Below, piece by piece: positions 7,405 through 14,565 of a DNA stretch of 20,191 nt (its first letter is position 1; each line of letters begins with the position of its first letter). The stretch spans positions 16,714 through 36,904 of the forward strand of contig DFYR01000003.1 in NCBI GenBank assembly GCA_002383375.1, written 5' to 3'. The translations under genes were made by a program, and so were the position numbers. This DNA comes from Spirochaetaceae bacterium UBA4077 (GTDB lineage Bacteria > Spirochaetota > Spirochaetia > Treponematales > Rectinemataceae). The notes under the pieces were generated by a model. That model saw nothing but the letters and a program-made list of their open reading frames with translations, did not search any database and was not told the DNA's origin.

Positions 7405-8532
7405 CTATCTCGAAATCCGCAACAAATCCACGAGGGCGACAATGGTATCGACGGTGAACCCCAGGCTCAGGGCTAGGGAAATTCCGGCGAAGGCGGCGCC
7501 TCCATAGTAGGCTGATGCCGGTTTTGCATATCGTAGATAGGCTTCCTGGACCGACAGGAAGTTGCCGGCTGAAAGCAGGCTTAGCGGAAGGCTTACCAGG
7601 AACCTTCCCAGACTGGCGCTGAAACGTCTTCGAGCCTTGCCGAAGGAATCCTCTTCCTTCCACTCCAGAGCCTTGCTCGATTCGATGAATTCCTGGGCGG
7701 GGCTAGCGCCTGTGATTCGCGTTAGCGGCGCTTGGATAGTCTTGAATAGGAAGGGGGCGAGATTGTCGATCTCTATGTCCCTATCCTGGTATCCGGTCGC
7801 GTTGAGGGAAAAAACATGACTCCCGGCACCGGTAAGGAATATCCTGGAAGCACGGAGGGAATACCAGGAGTCGGTTCCGGAGCGGCGCTCCATCCCAAGC
7901 GTTCCGAATACACCTGTATGGATGTCGTAAACGCTTAGGTCCTTGTCTGTTATCCAGGAGAAGAGCCTAGGCAGGATGGTTTCATGAAACTTTTCCAACT
8001 CACTAATGCTCAGTGCGAAGCGGCTGGACCCCCGGGGCAGCACTCTGTCTTTTTCGTAGTAGAGTACGAGCAGCTCGAGTCCTTCGGGCTTCGGGGCGTA
8101 AAATCCCGTGACAAAACCTTCCAAGCCCTTGATAGCCTCCAGATCGTTCCTGGGGTCGAAAAAGCGCTCGTCTTTATTTTTTACCGAGAACTCAGTCATG
8201 AGCTCAGCGCTTTCCTCCTTCCCGGATTTATTAAGCTCAAGGGGAGGAAGGGGCTCTAGACGGGCGGCCAGGAGCCCCGGCAGGGTCGCCGAGTAGCTGC
8301 CCTCCCCCGCTTCGTCGGCTACAGATGCCAAGGTTTCGAGGTCGAGGTCCTCAGGCTTCAGGCTTTCCATTGCTTGATTGGATAAGGGGAAAAAAAGGCC
8401 AAGCCCTAGCCGCCAGGTACCCAAAGCGCCCTGTTCCTGGGCGGTCAAGGGGTGGGAAAAAACCCAGAGAAAGAGACAGATCGATACGAGTGCAGAGACG
8501 GAGCCTAGTCCGCTTTTTCTAGTCTTCCTCAT
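7405..8532 (-). CDS. Exported protein of unknown function with C-terminal hydrophobic segments
   Basis: I do not recognise this 375-residue protein. It opens with a clear signal peptide: a basic n-region (MRKTRKSG), a hydrophobic core (VSALVSICLFLWVF) and a probable cleavage after PLTA near residue 32, so the mature protein lies outside the inner membrane. The middle is soluble and acidic. A stretch near residues 237-262 (LTGAGSHVFSLNATGYQDRD) loosely resembles a PEGA-type beta domain. The last 70 residues contain two hydrophobic segments (RFLVSLPLSLLSAGNFL and AAFAGISLALSLGFTVDTIV) that may anchor it. The start overlaps the end of prfB. I prefer the ATG at 8532; an in-frame GTG at 8538 is an alternative. 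Position between prfB and ftsY in a packed operon gives little functional hint. Confidence 0.75.
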   Translation of the reverse strand: MRKTRKSGLGSVSALVSICLFLWVFSHPLTAQEQGALGTWRLGLGLFFPLSNQAMESLKPEDLDLETLASVADEAGEGSYSATLPGLLAARLEPLPPLELNKSGKEESAELMTEFSVKNKDERFFDPRNDLEAIKGLEGFVTGFYAPKPEGLELLVLYYEKDRVLPRGSSRFALSISELEKFHETILPRLFSWITDKDLSVYDIHTGVFGTLGMERRSGTDSWYSLRASRIFLTGAGSHVFSLNATGYQDRDIEIDNLAPFLFKTIQAPLTRITGASPAQEFIESSKALEWKEEDSFGKARRRFSASLGRFLVSLPLSLLSAGNFLSVQEAYLRYAKPASAYYGGAAFAGISLALSLGFTVDTIVALVDLLRISR

Positions 8533-9653
8533 CGTCACTGTCGACCGTAGCGACCCCGCCCTTCCATTGCCAGCGCAGATAGCTTTCGATAAAGGGATCG
8601 ATGTCGCCGTCCATCACCGAGTGAACATTGCCCAGGGAAAACTTGGTTCTATGATCCTTTACCAGGGTATAGGGCTGAAACACATAGGACCGTATCTGAG
8701 AACCCCAGGTGTTTTCTTTTTTATCGCTCTGGAATTTTTCGTTTTCCTTTTCCTTTTCCTGGCGGTAATGCTCGTAGAGCCTGGACTTGAGCACGCTCAT
8801 GGCCACGTCTTTGTTCTTGTACTGGCTGCGCTCGTTCTGGCAGGTTACGACTATCCCCGTCTCCAGATGGGTTATGCGCACCGCCGAGTCGGTCTTGTTG
8901 ACCTTCTGTCCGCCTGCGCCTCCTGAACGGTAGGTGTCTATGCGGATATCTTCAGGCCGTATGTCGATGGTAATAGAATCGTCCAGCACTGGCAGGACAT
9001 AGAGCGAGGCAAAGGATGTATGGCGGCGGGCGTTGGAATCGAAGGGAGAAATCCGTACCAGTCGGTGCACGCCGCTTTCGCCCCTGAGGTAGCCATAGGC
9101 GTAGGAGCCGCTTATCTGCAGGGTGGCAGATTTGATGCCTCCCTCGGCTTCAAGGAGGTCGATCACCTCGGTGCTGAAACCCCGGCGCTCCGCCCAGCGG
9201 CTGTACATCCGCAGTAGCATGCTCGCCCAGTCGCAGGCCTCGGTCCCTCCGGAGCCGGCATGGATGGAAACGTAGGCGTCGGATGAGTCGGCCTCGCCCG
9301 ATAGCAGCTCCAGCACGACCGCCTTGTCGAAACGTTCCTGTATGCCTTGAAGATTCGATAGGATGTCTGTTTCCATATCTGTCTGCTCTTCTTCCAGGGC
9401 CAGGGTAAAAAACTCATAGAGGTTGTTTATGTCAGCCCTGAGGGAGTTCCAGGTATCCAATCGCTCCTTGGTCTGTTTGATTGAGGCGAAAATGCGGCCT
9501 GCCCTTGCCGAATCGTTCCAGAAATCAGGTTCCGACGAAAGGCTTTCCTTTTCCTTTATCGACTTTTCCAGCGCAGCAGCGTCAAAGACGCCCCCATATG
9601 TCGAGAATTTCTCCCTTGAGTTCTTCGATAGGTCTACTCAGTTCTTCCAGCAT
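8519..9653 (-). CDS. prfB: Peptide chain release factor 2, expressed through a +1 programmed frameshift
   Basis: RF2 recognises UGA and UAA and triggers peptide release on the ribosome. The gene starts at the ATG at 9651-9653 behind an AAGGAG site and reads 23 codons to an in-frame TGA at 9582-9584. After a +1 shift at CTT it continues to the stop at 8519-8521. The joined product is about 377 residues. It has SPF (the RF2 stop-codon tripeptide) at about residues 202-204 and the catalytic GGQ at about 247-249, almost the same numbers as in E. coli RF2. That agreement supports both the start and the frameshift. The long uninterrupted frame alone would begin at a TTG at 9460 and lack the N-terminal 64 residues. 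The 3' end overlaps the next gene. Confidence 0.95.
9581..9595 (-). promoter_or_regulatory. Programmed +1 frameshift site of prfB
   Basis: The minus strand reads GGGGG-CGT-CTT-TGA-C. This matches the classical RF2 recoding signal: an internal Shine-Dalgarno-like G-run, three bases, the slippery CTT codon, then the poorly terminating TGA-C. The zero frame stops at 9582-9584, and the +1 frame (GAC GCT GCT) continues into the body of RF2. When RF2 is scarce the ribosome pauses at TGA and slips, giving autoregulation. The site is read directly; the mechanism is established for prfB in many bacteria. Confidence 0.95.
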
Positions 9654-9659
9654 CAGTAT

Positions 9660-9665
9660 CTCCTT
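9660..9665 (-). promoter_or_regulatory. Ribosome binding site of prfB
   Basis: AAGGAG on the minus strand, six bases before the ATG at 9651-9653. It identifies the short zero-frame leader as the real start of prfB, even though that leader ends at a TGA after 23 codons. Confidence 0.8.
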
Positions 9666-9706
9666 CTTCCACGGCCGAGGTTACTGCGGTTAGTCTACCC
9701 TGCATG

Positions 9707-10519
9707 TCAGAATTTATAATAGAGCCTTAAAGCCTTCTCATACAAATTCCAGGGAAGCAGTCGCTTCAATGTGGGCACAGCCCGCTGGAAAGCGCCTCCA
9801 AAACTGTAGCGAAGCTTAGGATTTTTTTTTGAAAGAATTTTCATTACTAGCGGGCCTAGTTTTTCCGGCGGGTACCCTTTTTCCTCATCATTCCAGGCGG
9901 TCCGCATAACCGTTCTATACACTTCGGCATATTCTTCCGGCGGGGAGCTTTCAAACCGGCAGTCCTGATGGCGGATATCCCCTGGCTGAATGATGACAAC
10001 CTTTATGCCGAAGCCTCTCAGCTCGGCTCTCATGGATTCGCTCAAGCCCTCAAGGGCGAACTTGGATGATGAGTACGCTCCCTGAAAGGGCAAGCCCAGG
10101 GCGCCGCCGACGGAGCTAATGTTGATGATACAGCCCTGCCTTTGAACCTTCATCTGCGGTAATACGGCACGGCTTACCAGCAAAGCCCCAAGGCAGTTGG
10201 TCCTCCAGCAGCGCTCGACTTCCTCGAGGGGCATGGTTTCCAGCACGCCAACAGCGTGCATTCCCGCATTATTCACCAACAGATCGATACGCCCCTCTCT
10301 GTCCAGAATCTGGGCAACAGCGTCCCGCACCGAGACAGGATCGGTGATGTCCATCCGCAGCATCATGGGCATCGATGCCTGAAAGACACCTGTGGACTCA
10401 GGATTTCTGCCCGTTCCGTAGACGACAAAGCCCCTTTCGTAAAGATACCTTGCCAAAGCCGCGCCAATGCCCTTCGAGGCTCCTGTTATAAGGGCTACCT
10501 TCGTATCGTGTTCTCTCAT
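9707..10519 (-). CDS. Short-chain dehydrogenase/reductase (classical SDR)
   Basis: This is a probable NADP(H)-dependent oxidoreductase of the classical SDR family; the substrate cannot be told from sequence. The 270-residue protein has the cofactor motif TGASKGIG (12-19), an arginine after the second strand (GTGRNP, residues 35-40) that favours NADP(H), NNAG at 83-86, and the catalytic set Ser135/136, Tyr149 and Lys153 in the YSSSK context. The C-terminal region is longer than in minimal SDRs, as in the retinol-dehydrogenase-like group. The reading frame is open further upstream to 10774, but that part lies inside galM. The ATG at 10519 forms an ATGA overlap with the galM stop and begins right at the conserved domain. 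Confidence 0.88.
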   Translation of the reverse strand: MREHDTKVALITGASKGIGAALARYLYERGFVVYGTGRNPESTGVFQASMPMMLRMDITDPVSVRDAVAQILDREGRIDLLVNNAGMHAVGVLETMPLEEVERCWRTNCLGALLVSRAVLPQMKVQRQGCIINISSVGGALGLPFQGAYSSSKFALEGLSESMRAELRGFGIKVVIIQPGDIRHQDCRFESSPPEEYAEVYRTVMRTAWNDEEKGYPPEKLGPLVMKILSKKNPKLRYSFGGAFQRAVPTLKRLLPWNLYEKALRLYYKF

Positions 10520-11595
10520 TCCTGCACAGCTCCGCAGGCTCCAGCGCTTCCCGCTTTGGATGTCTGTACGCAGAACTGATATTCGGTTCGATGTCGCCAG
10601 GGCTTCCCTGGCTCTGCCAGGCATGAGGGATAGTCCTCCCTGTTGGGGGAATCGGGAAAGTATTGAGTTTCCAGGCAAATGCCTCCGTAGGGACCATAGA
10701 CCGATCCGTTTTTTCCCCTGATCCCGTTCAGATTGTTGCCCGTATAGAGTTGGACACCAGGCATGCTCGTCCACATATATAAGTTCCTGCCGGTTTCAGG
10801 TTCGCTTAGATGGGCAAAAGGCTTTGCGTGTGCCGCACACTCCTCATCGATGACAAAGCAGTGGTCATAGCCCTGGCCCGCGGCGGCCATGTCCCTTCCT
10901 AAAGTCTTGGAAATCCTGAAGTCGAAAGGACCAGCCTCCACGGATCGCGGTGCTCCCTTTAATGGAATCAGGCGCTCATCCACCGGCAGATAACTGGAAC
11001 AGCGCAGGTCCAGGCTATGGTCCAGCACAGTGCCCCTGCCCTCGCCGCGGAGGTTGAAATAGGCATGATTGCAGAGATTAAGGGGGGTTCTCCTGTCGGT
11101 GACGGCCTCGTAATCCAGGGTCAACCGTCCTTCGAGGCCGAGGGTGACAAGGCAGGCGACACTCAGGTTGCCTGGGAAACCCTCCTCGCCATCGAGGCTT
11201 TTCAGCTCGAGCCGCAGGGCGGGAGAACCCTTGATGGTATCCATTTCGCTCTTCCACAGGCGCCGGCTGAAGCCCCTCCTCCCGCCATGGAGATGTTGAC
11301 CCGTATCCTGGGCAAAGAGTCTGTATTCCCTTCCGTCCAAGGCGAATTTCGCGTCGGCAATCCTGTTTGCGTAGCGGCCCACAGTGGAACCGAAGTAGGG
11401 ATGAGGCTGCAGGTAGGGTTCCAGACAGGAAAAGCCTAAAAGGATGTCGTCCGTCCTGCCTTTTTTATCCGGCATCGTAAAACCGAGCCAGGTTGCTCCG
11501 TAATCGGTCCAGGTCGTTCGAAAATCTCCCGATTCGAGAATGTATAGAGATACTTCCTCACCCGAGGATAGAAGACCAAAAGATTTTTTCTCCAT
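10516..11595 (-). CDS. galM: Aldose 1-epimerase (mutarotase)
   Basis: GalM interconverts the alpha and beta anomers of hexoses such as galactose and glucose in the cytoplasm. The 359-residue protein has the family motifs YFGSTVGRYANRIADAKF (67-84), HLHGG (101-105), the catalytic base His177 in CNHAYFNL, Asp244 in GYDHCF, and the catalytic Glu309 in ICLETQYFPDSPN. The length is normal. A frame from a TTG at 11607 is open, but that codon overlaps the ribosome site (GAGGAA at 11600-11605), so the ATG at 11595 is the start. Downstream, the SDR gene overlaps by 4 bases, so the two are co-expressed and may act on related sugars. That last point is inference only. Confidence 0.93.
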   Translation of the reverse strand: MEKKSFGLLSSGEEVSLYILESGDFRTTWTDYGATWLGFTMPDKKGRTDDILLGFSCLEPYLQPHPYFGSTVGRYANRIADAKFALDGREYRLFAQDTGQHLHGGRRGFSRRLWKSEMDTIKGSPALRLELKSLDGEEGFPGNLSVACLVTLGLEGRLTLDYEAVTDRRTPLNLCNHAYFNLRGEGRGTVLDHSLDLRCSSYLPVDERLIPLKGAPRSVEAGPFDFRISKTLGRDMAAAGQGYDHCFVIDEECAAHAKPFAHLSEPETGRNLYMWTSMPGVQLYTGNNLNGIRGKNGSVYGPYGGICLETQYFPDSPNREDYPSCLAEPGKPWRHRTEYQFCVQTSKAGSAGACGAVQE

Positions 11596-11599
11596 GTAT

Positions 11600-11605
11600 T
11601 TCCTC
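11600..11605 (-). promoter_or_regulatory. Ribosome binding site of galM
   Basis: GAGGAA on the minus strand, four to nine bases before the ATG at 11593-11595. It lies in the 18-base gap after the cmk stop and decides between this ATG and the upstream TTG. Confidence 0.65.
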
Positions 11606-11613
11606 AATCCAGC

Positions 11614-12165
11614 TCAGGCTATCCCAGGGTGGACAGCCTGAGCCTTGAATGCCTGGACTATTAGATCGGCCGTCGATGAGGCATCCCAGAGCTCGGTGTC
11701 GATAACCAAGTGGGCGGAGCTTAGATCCTCTGTATCGATACCATAGAGTTCCCTGTACCGTCTCTGGTCGTCTTTGTCCCTGGCAGCGGTGAACCGGGCT
11801 ATCTCTTCCCTGTCTCCCCCTTCCCGGGAAAAAATCCTGTCCACCCGTACCTCTTGGCTTGCCCGCAGGTAAACCCGGAGATCGGCATCTCCCAGGAGCC
11901 ACATGGCAAGCCTGGATCCTATCACGCAATCTTCCCTGTGCGCCAATTCGACCTGGTGCGCATCAAGAAGCCTGTCCCAGGAGGGATCGTTCTTGGCAAG
12001 GGCGAGAAGCTCGGCCAGACTCATGCCCTCTTCCTCGGCCATTTTCCTGAAGGTGTAATTGATGAAGGTTCTGCCCAGCCGCTGTGCTACCAAGAGGGAA
12101 ACGGTGGTATTGCCGCAGCCCGACTTGCCGGAGATCGCTATGATCGATGCCCGCTTGATACTCAT
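11614..12165 (-). CDS. cmk: Cytidylate kinase, archaeal-type, with an atypical P-loop
   Basis: The protein should phosphorylate CMP/dCMP with ATP for nucleotide supply. It has 183 residues and resembles the short archaeal-type cytidylate kinases: a FRKMAEEEGMSLAEL helix after the P-loop, SRLAMWLLGDADLRVYLRAS, and the C-terminal RRYRELYGIDTEDLSSAHLVIDT signature. The P-loop reads GKSGCGNTT (residues 13-21). The usual Walker A lysine before Thr is Asn19, while a lysine appears at position 14, which is proline in typical GPPGSGKTT loops. Catalysis could therefore be altered, or Lys14 could compensate. The ATG forms an ATGA overlap with the end of yicC and has a GAGGAA ribosome site. Family assignment is good; activity is uncertain. 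Confidence 0.82.
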   Translation of the reverse strand: MSIKRASIIAISGKSGCGNTTVSLLVAQRLGRTFINYTFRKMAEEEGMSLAELLALAKNDPSWDRLLDAHQVELAHREDCVIGSRLAMWLLGDADLRVYLRASQEVRVDRIFSREGGDREEIARFTAARDKDDQRRYRELYGIDTEDLSSAHLVIDTELWDASSTADLIVQAFKAQAVHPGIA

Positions 12166-13028
12166 TCTATGTTCCTCAGCTGTTCTCGGATATTCTCAAG
12201 TGCATCTTTCATCTCCACCACGGCATGCGCCACGGGGATGAGCATGTTCTTGGAACCGATGGTATTCGTTTCTCTGTTCATCTCCTGGCAAAGGAAGTCC
12301 AGGCGCTTGGAGGGAGCCTCCTCGTCGCGGATAGTCCTGAAGGCTTCGATATGGGCCTTGAGTCTGGATACCTCTTCGTTGATGCTGAGTCTCACCAGCT
12401 GCACCGCCAGCTCCTGAAGCATCCTTGTCTCGTCATAGCCCTTGGGCAGTATCTCGTCGAAACGGGCTTTAAGCTGGTCCTGTACGGTCGTGTCGATCTC
12501 AGCCGCCTTAGCCTCCACCGTGGCTAGTCCGGTTTCGAAGCGCCCGAGCTCCGCGTCTATATTCCGGCTCGTCGCCTCTCCTTCCACAAGCCTGGATTTT
12601 TCGAAATCCTGGAGAGCCGCGAGGCTTCTGGCCTCGACGATGGGCCAAAGGGCTTCGGAATCTCCTTCTTTGTCAAAGCTGATAATTCCTTCGAAGGAGG
12701 TCAGCATGGACAGTGAAGGCTTTTCGGCCAATCCGAGCTCCGCCGCCATCTGGTTGAGAGCTCCGTACAAGGCCCTGGCAGCCTCAGGATCTGCTCGTAC
12801 CGCCGCGGGTTTTTCGATCTTTTTTAACCTCAGGCTGTACTCGACCTTTCCTCGACGGATTTGGGATGAAAGAAGGCTCTGGAGCCTCGGTTCGAATCCA
12901 GCCAGCTGGGAAGGCAGGGAAATTACCAGATCCAGATAACGGTTATTATAGGACTTTATCTGAATAGTCCCGGATAATTGTTCTTCATCGAATTCTTCCC
13001 TGGCGAAACCGGTCATGCTTTTAAACAT
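12162..13028 (-). CDS. yicC: YicC/YloC-family endoribonuclease
   Basis: YicC-family proteins are endoribonucleases that act on RNA and affect small-RNA decay. The 288-residue protein begins MFKSMTGFAREEF, the family's N-terminal signature (typically M-x-x-SMTGF). It has NNRYLDLVISLP near residue 35 and the DUF1732 C-terminal signature KRLDFLCQEMNRETNTIGSK near residues 245-264. The frame is open up to 13298 inside murC. The ATG at 13028 is preferred because it starts the conserved domain, has a GAGGA site about 9 bases upstream, and gives the 8-base overlap ATGTTTAA with murC. Its stop overlaps cmk. Next to a nucleotide kinase it recalls the yloC-gmk pairing of Firmicutes, but with cytidylate kinase instead. 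Confidence 0.92.
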   Translation of the reverse strand: MFKSMTGFAREEFDEEQLSGTIQIKSYNNRYLDLVISLPSQLAGFEPRLQSLLSSQIRRGKVEYSLRLKKIEKPAAVRADPEAARALYGALNQMAAELGLAEKPSLSMLTSFEGIISFDKEGDSEALWPIVEARSLAALQDFEKSRLVEGEATSRNIDAELGRFETGLATVEAKAAEIDTTVQDQLKARFDEILPKGYDETRMLQELAVQLVRLSINEEVSRLKAHIEAFRTIRDEEAPSKRLDFLCQEMNRETNTIGSKNMLIPVAHAVVEMKDALENIREQLRNIE

Positions 13029-14514
13029 CGCGGGATTCCTCTTCCTTAAGCTTTTTGAGTGCCGCAGCTCCCAACTTCCAATTGTCCCCGGCGCCCATGG
13101 TGATAAACAGATCTCCTGGACGCAGAAAGGCCAGCAGGTCGTCCAGCGCATCCATCGGTTTTTCCGAGTAATATAAAAAGCTTTCTGTCTTCTCTTCACC
13201 AGTCGCAAGACCAGGCCTTCTGGCCCTGACCTTTTCGTAGAGGTTTTGGCCGCTGATACCGGAAATCGGTCTTTCCCTGGCTGAGGAATAGATACCATGG
13301 AGCAGAAGACAGTCAGCCTCGTCCAGGCTCTCGGCGAACTCGTCCAGAAGCGCAGCCGTGCGCGAATAGGTATGGGACATAAAGTCGACCACCAGGCGTC
13401 GGGACGGCCAGAATGCCTTTATGCCTCGGATCGTCGCAGCCAGAGCCGTGGGGTGATGGGCGTAGTCGTCCATGAAGAGAATGCCCTTTGCGGTGCCGAT
13501 GATTTCGGACCTCCGCTTTGATCCCGAAAAATCAGCGAGAGCTTTCTTGATCAAGGCCCATTCTCGGGCATCGGGAGTTCTACCCTTCCAATCTCGGACT
13601 ATGTCTTCGGCCAGCGCCAAGGCTGCTACCGCGTCCAGGACAAGATGTGCACCGGGCATACGAAGCTCCAGACTTTCGTCCAGGGCGGAAATTTTAAAGA
13701 CGCTCCTCCCCTCCTCCTGCTTAATGCCTAAGATCCTCCAAGGTCCTTCGGCCTTGGTCCCGTAGGGGGCGAAGCGCAGGTCCGGACGCAGGCTGCCCAA
13801 ACGCGAGGCGGCCGAAGCCGCTCCCAGGTCGTCGGCGCAGTATATCAGCAGCCCCCCTATTGGAAGGCTGTCCAAGTATTCGCCATACGCATCGAAGATG
13901 GACTGGTAGTCAGGGTAATAGTCCTGATGGTCACTCTCAATGCTTGTAAGAAGTATCCGCCTGGGCGAAAAATGTAAAAAATGCCTTCTATACTCGTCGG
14001 TTTCGGCTACGAAGTATGTAAAGCCGGCGCGCATCGTGCAGCTCCCCCCGAAGGAGGCAACCGCTGAGCCGGCCAGAACGGTAGCCGGGCAGCCAAGTGA
14101 AGCCAGGATGCTGCCCGCCATGGCTGTTGTAGTGGTTTTTCCGTGCACGCCCGCAATCCCCGAAGAATCGCTCAGCCTGGACAGGGCACCCAAGGCCTGG
14201 GCGTAGCTGAACATAGGCAGGCCCAAGGATGTTGCGCGGGCCATCTCGGGATTGTTCGAAGCATTGTAGGCATCCGAATAGAGCACCATATCGATGTCGT
14301 TCTGGATATGATCAGCGTCGAAGGACTGATGGGGGACTAAACCGATCGCTGCCAGCACTGCGTCGGTATAGAAACTGTCTGGAACATCGCTTCCTGCGAG
14401 AATGGCTCCCCTGGAAGCGAGAATCTCGGCCAAGGCGGCCATGCCTGTTCCCTTAGCTCCTATAAAATAAACCTTCACCCCGTGGAGGGCTTCAGGAAAG
14501 GTGGATAAAGCCAT
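13021..14514 (-). CDS. murC: UDP-N-acetylmuramate-L-alanine ligase, divergent
   Basis: MurC adds L-alanine to UDP-N-acetylmuramate, the first step of the peptidoglycan stem peptide, in the cytoplasm. The 497-residue protein shows the Mur ligase layout: a UDP-binding Rossmann start (VKVYFIGAKGTGMAALA, 13-29), ATP loop GVHGKTTTT (122-130), ETDEYRRHFLHFSP and SIESDHQDYY (171-200), FSGSKRRSEIIG (329-340), and DDYAHHPTALAATIRGIK (349-366). It ends with GAGDNWKLG. The DDYAHHPT block and the IYSSARERPISG segment point to MurC rather than MurD-F. The central PGxHNxxNxxAA segment is altered to PGAHLVLDAVAA (287-298). Mpl-type tripeptide ligase is a weaker alternative. No clear ribosome site precedes the ATG. 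Confidence 0.9.
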   Translation of the reverse strand: MALSTFPEALHGVKVYFIGAKGTGMAALAEILASRGAILAGSDVPDSFYTDAVLAAIGLVPHQSFDADHIQNDIDMVLYSDAYNASNNPEMARATSLGLPMFSYAQALGALSRLSDSSGIAGVHGKTTTTAMAGSILASLGCPATVLAGSAVASFGGSCTMRAGFTYFVAETDEYRRHFLHFSPRRILLTSIESDHQDYYPDYQSIFDAYGEYLDSLPIGGLLIYCADDLGAASAASRLGSLRPDLRFAPYGTKAEGPWRILGIKQEEGRSVFKISALDESLELRMPGAHLVLDAVAALALAEDIVRDWKGRTPDAREWALIKKALADFSGSKRRSEIIGTAKGILFMDDYAHHPTALAATIRGIKAFWPSRRLVVDFMSHTYSRTAALLDEFAESLDEADCLLLHGIYSSARERPISGISGQNLYEKVRARRPGLATGEEKTESFLYYSEKPMDALDDLLAFLRPGDLFITMGAGDNWKLGAAALKKLKEEESRDV

Positions 14515-14565
14515 GGGCCATTGTACGAAGAAAGCAACAAAAGTAGCAAGCGCCGAAGGACGTCT

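Noticed and set aside
8735..8760. Purine/pyrimidine-rich short tandem pattern in prfB
   Set aside because: It encodes a Lys/Glu-rich helix normal for RF2 and is explained by codon use.
9460..9653. prfB as a pseudogene broken by a stop codon
   Set aside because: The interruption is the canonical RF2 recoding signal, and the rejoined protein is full length with SPF and GGQ in place.
10520..10774. 85-residue N-terminal extension of the SDR reading frame
   Set aside because: It lies entirely inside galM. The conserved Rossmann start and the ATGA overlap place the SDR start at 10519.
13029..13298. 90-residue N-terminal extension of the yicC reading frame
   Set aside because: It overlaps the murC coding sequence. 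The family begins at MFKSMTGF, with a ribosome site just upstream.
14515..14549. Possible murC promoter TTGCTA-18-TACAAT on the minus strand
   Set aside because: Initiation would fall on the murC ATG itself, leaving no leader. No alternative start with a ribosome site exists downstream, so the match is probably chance.
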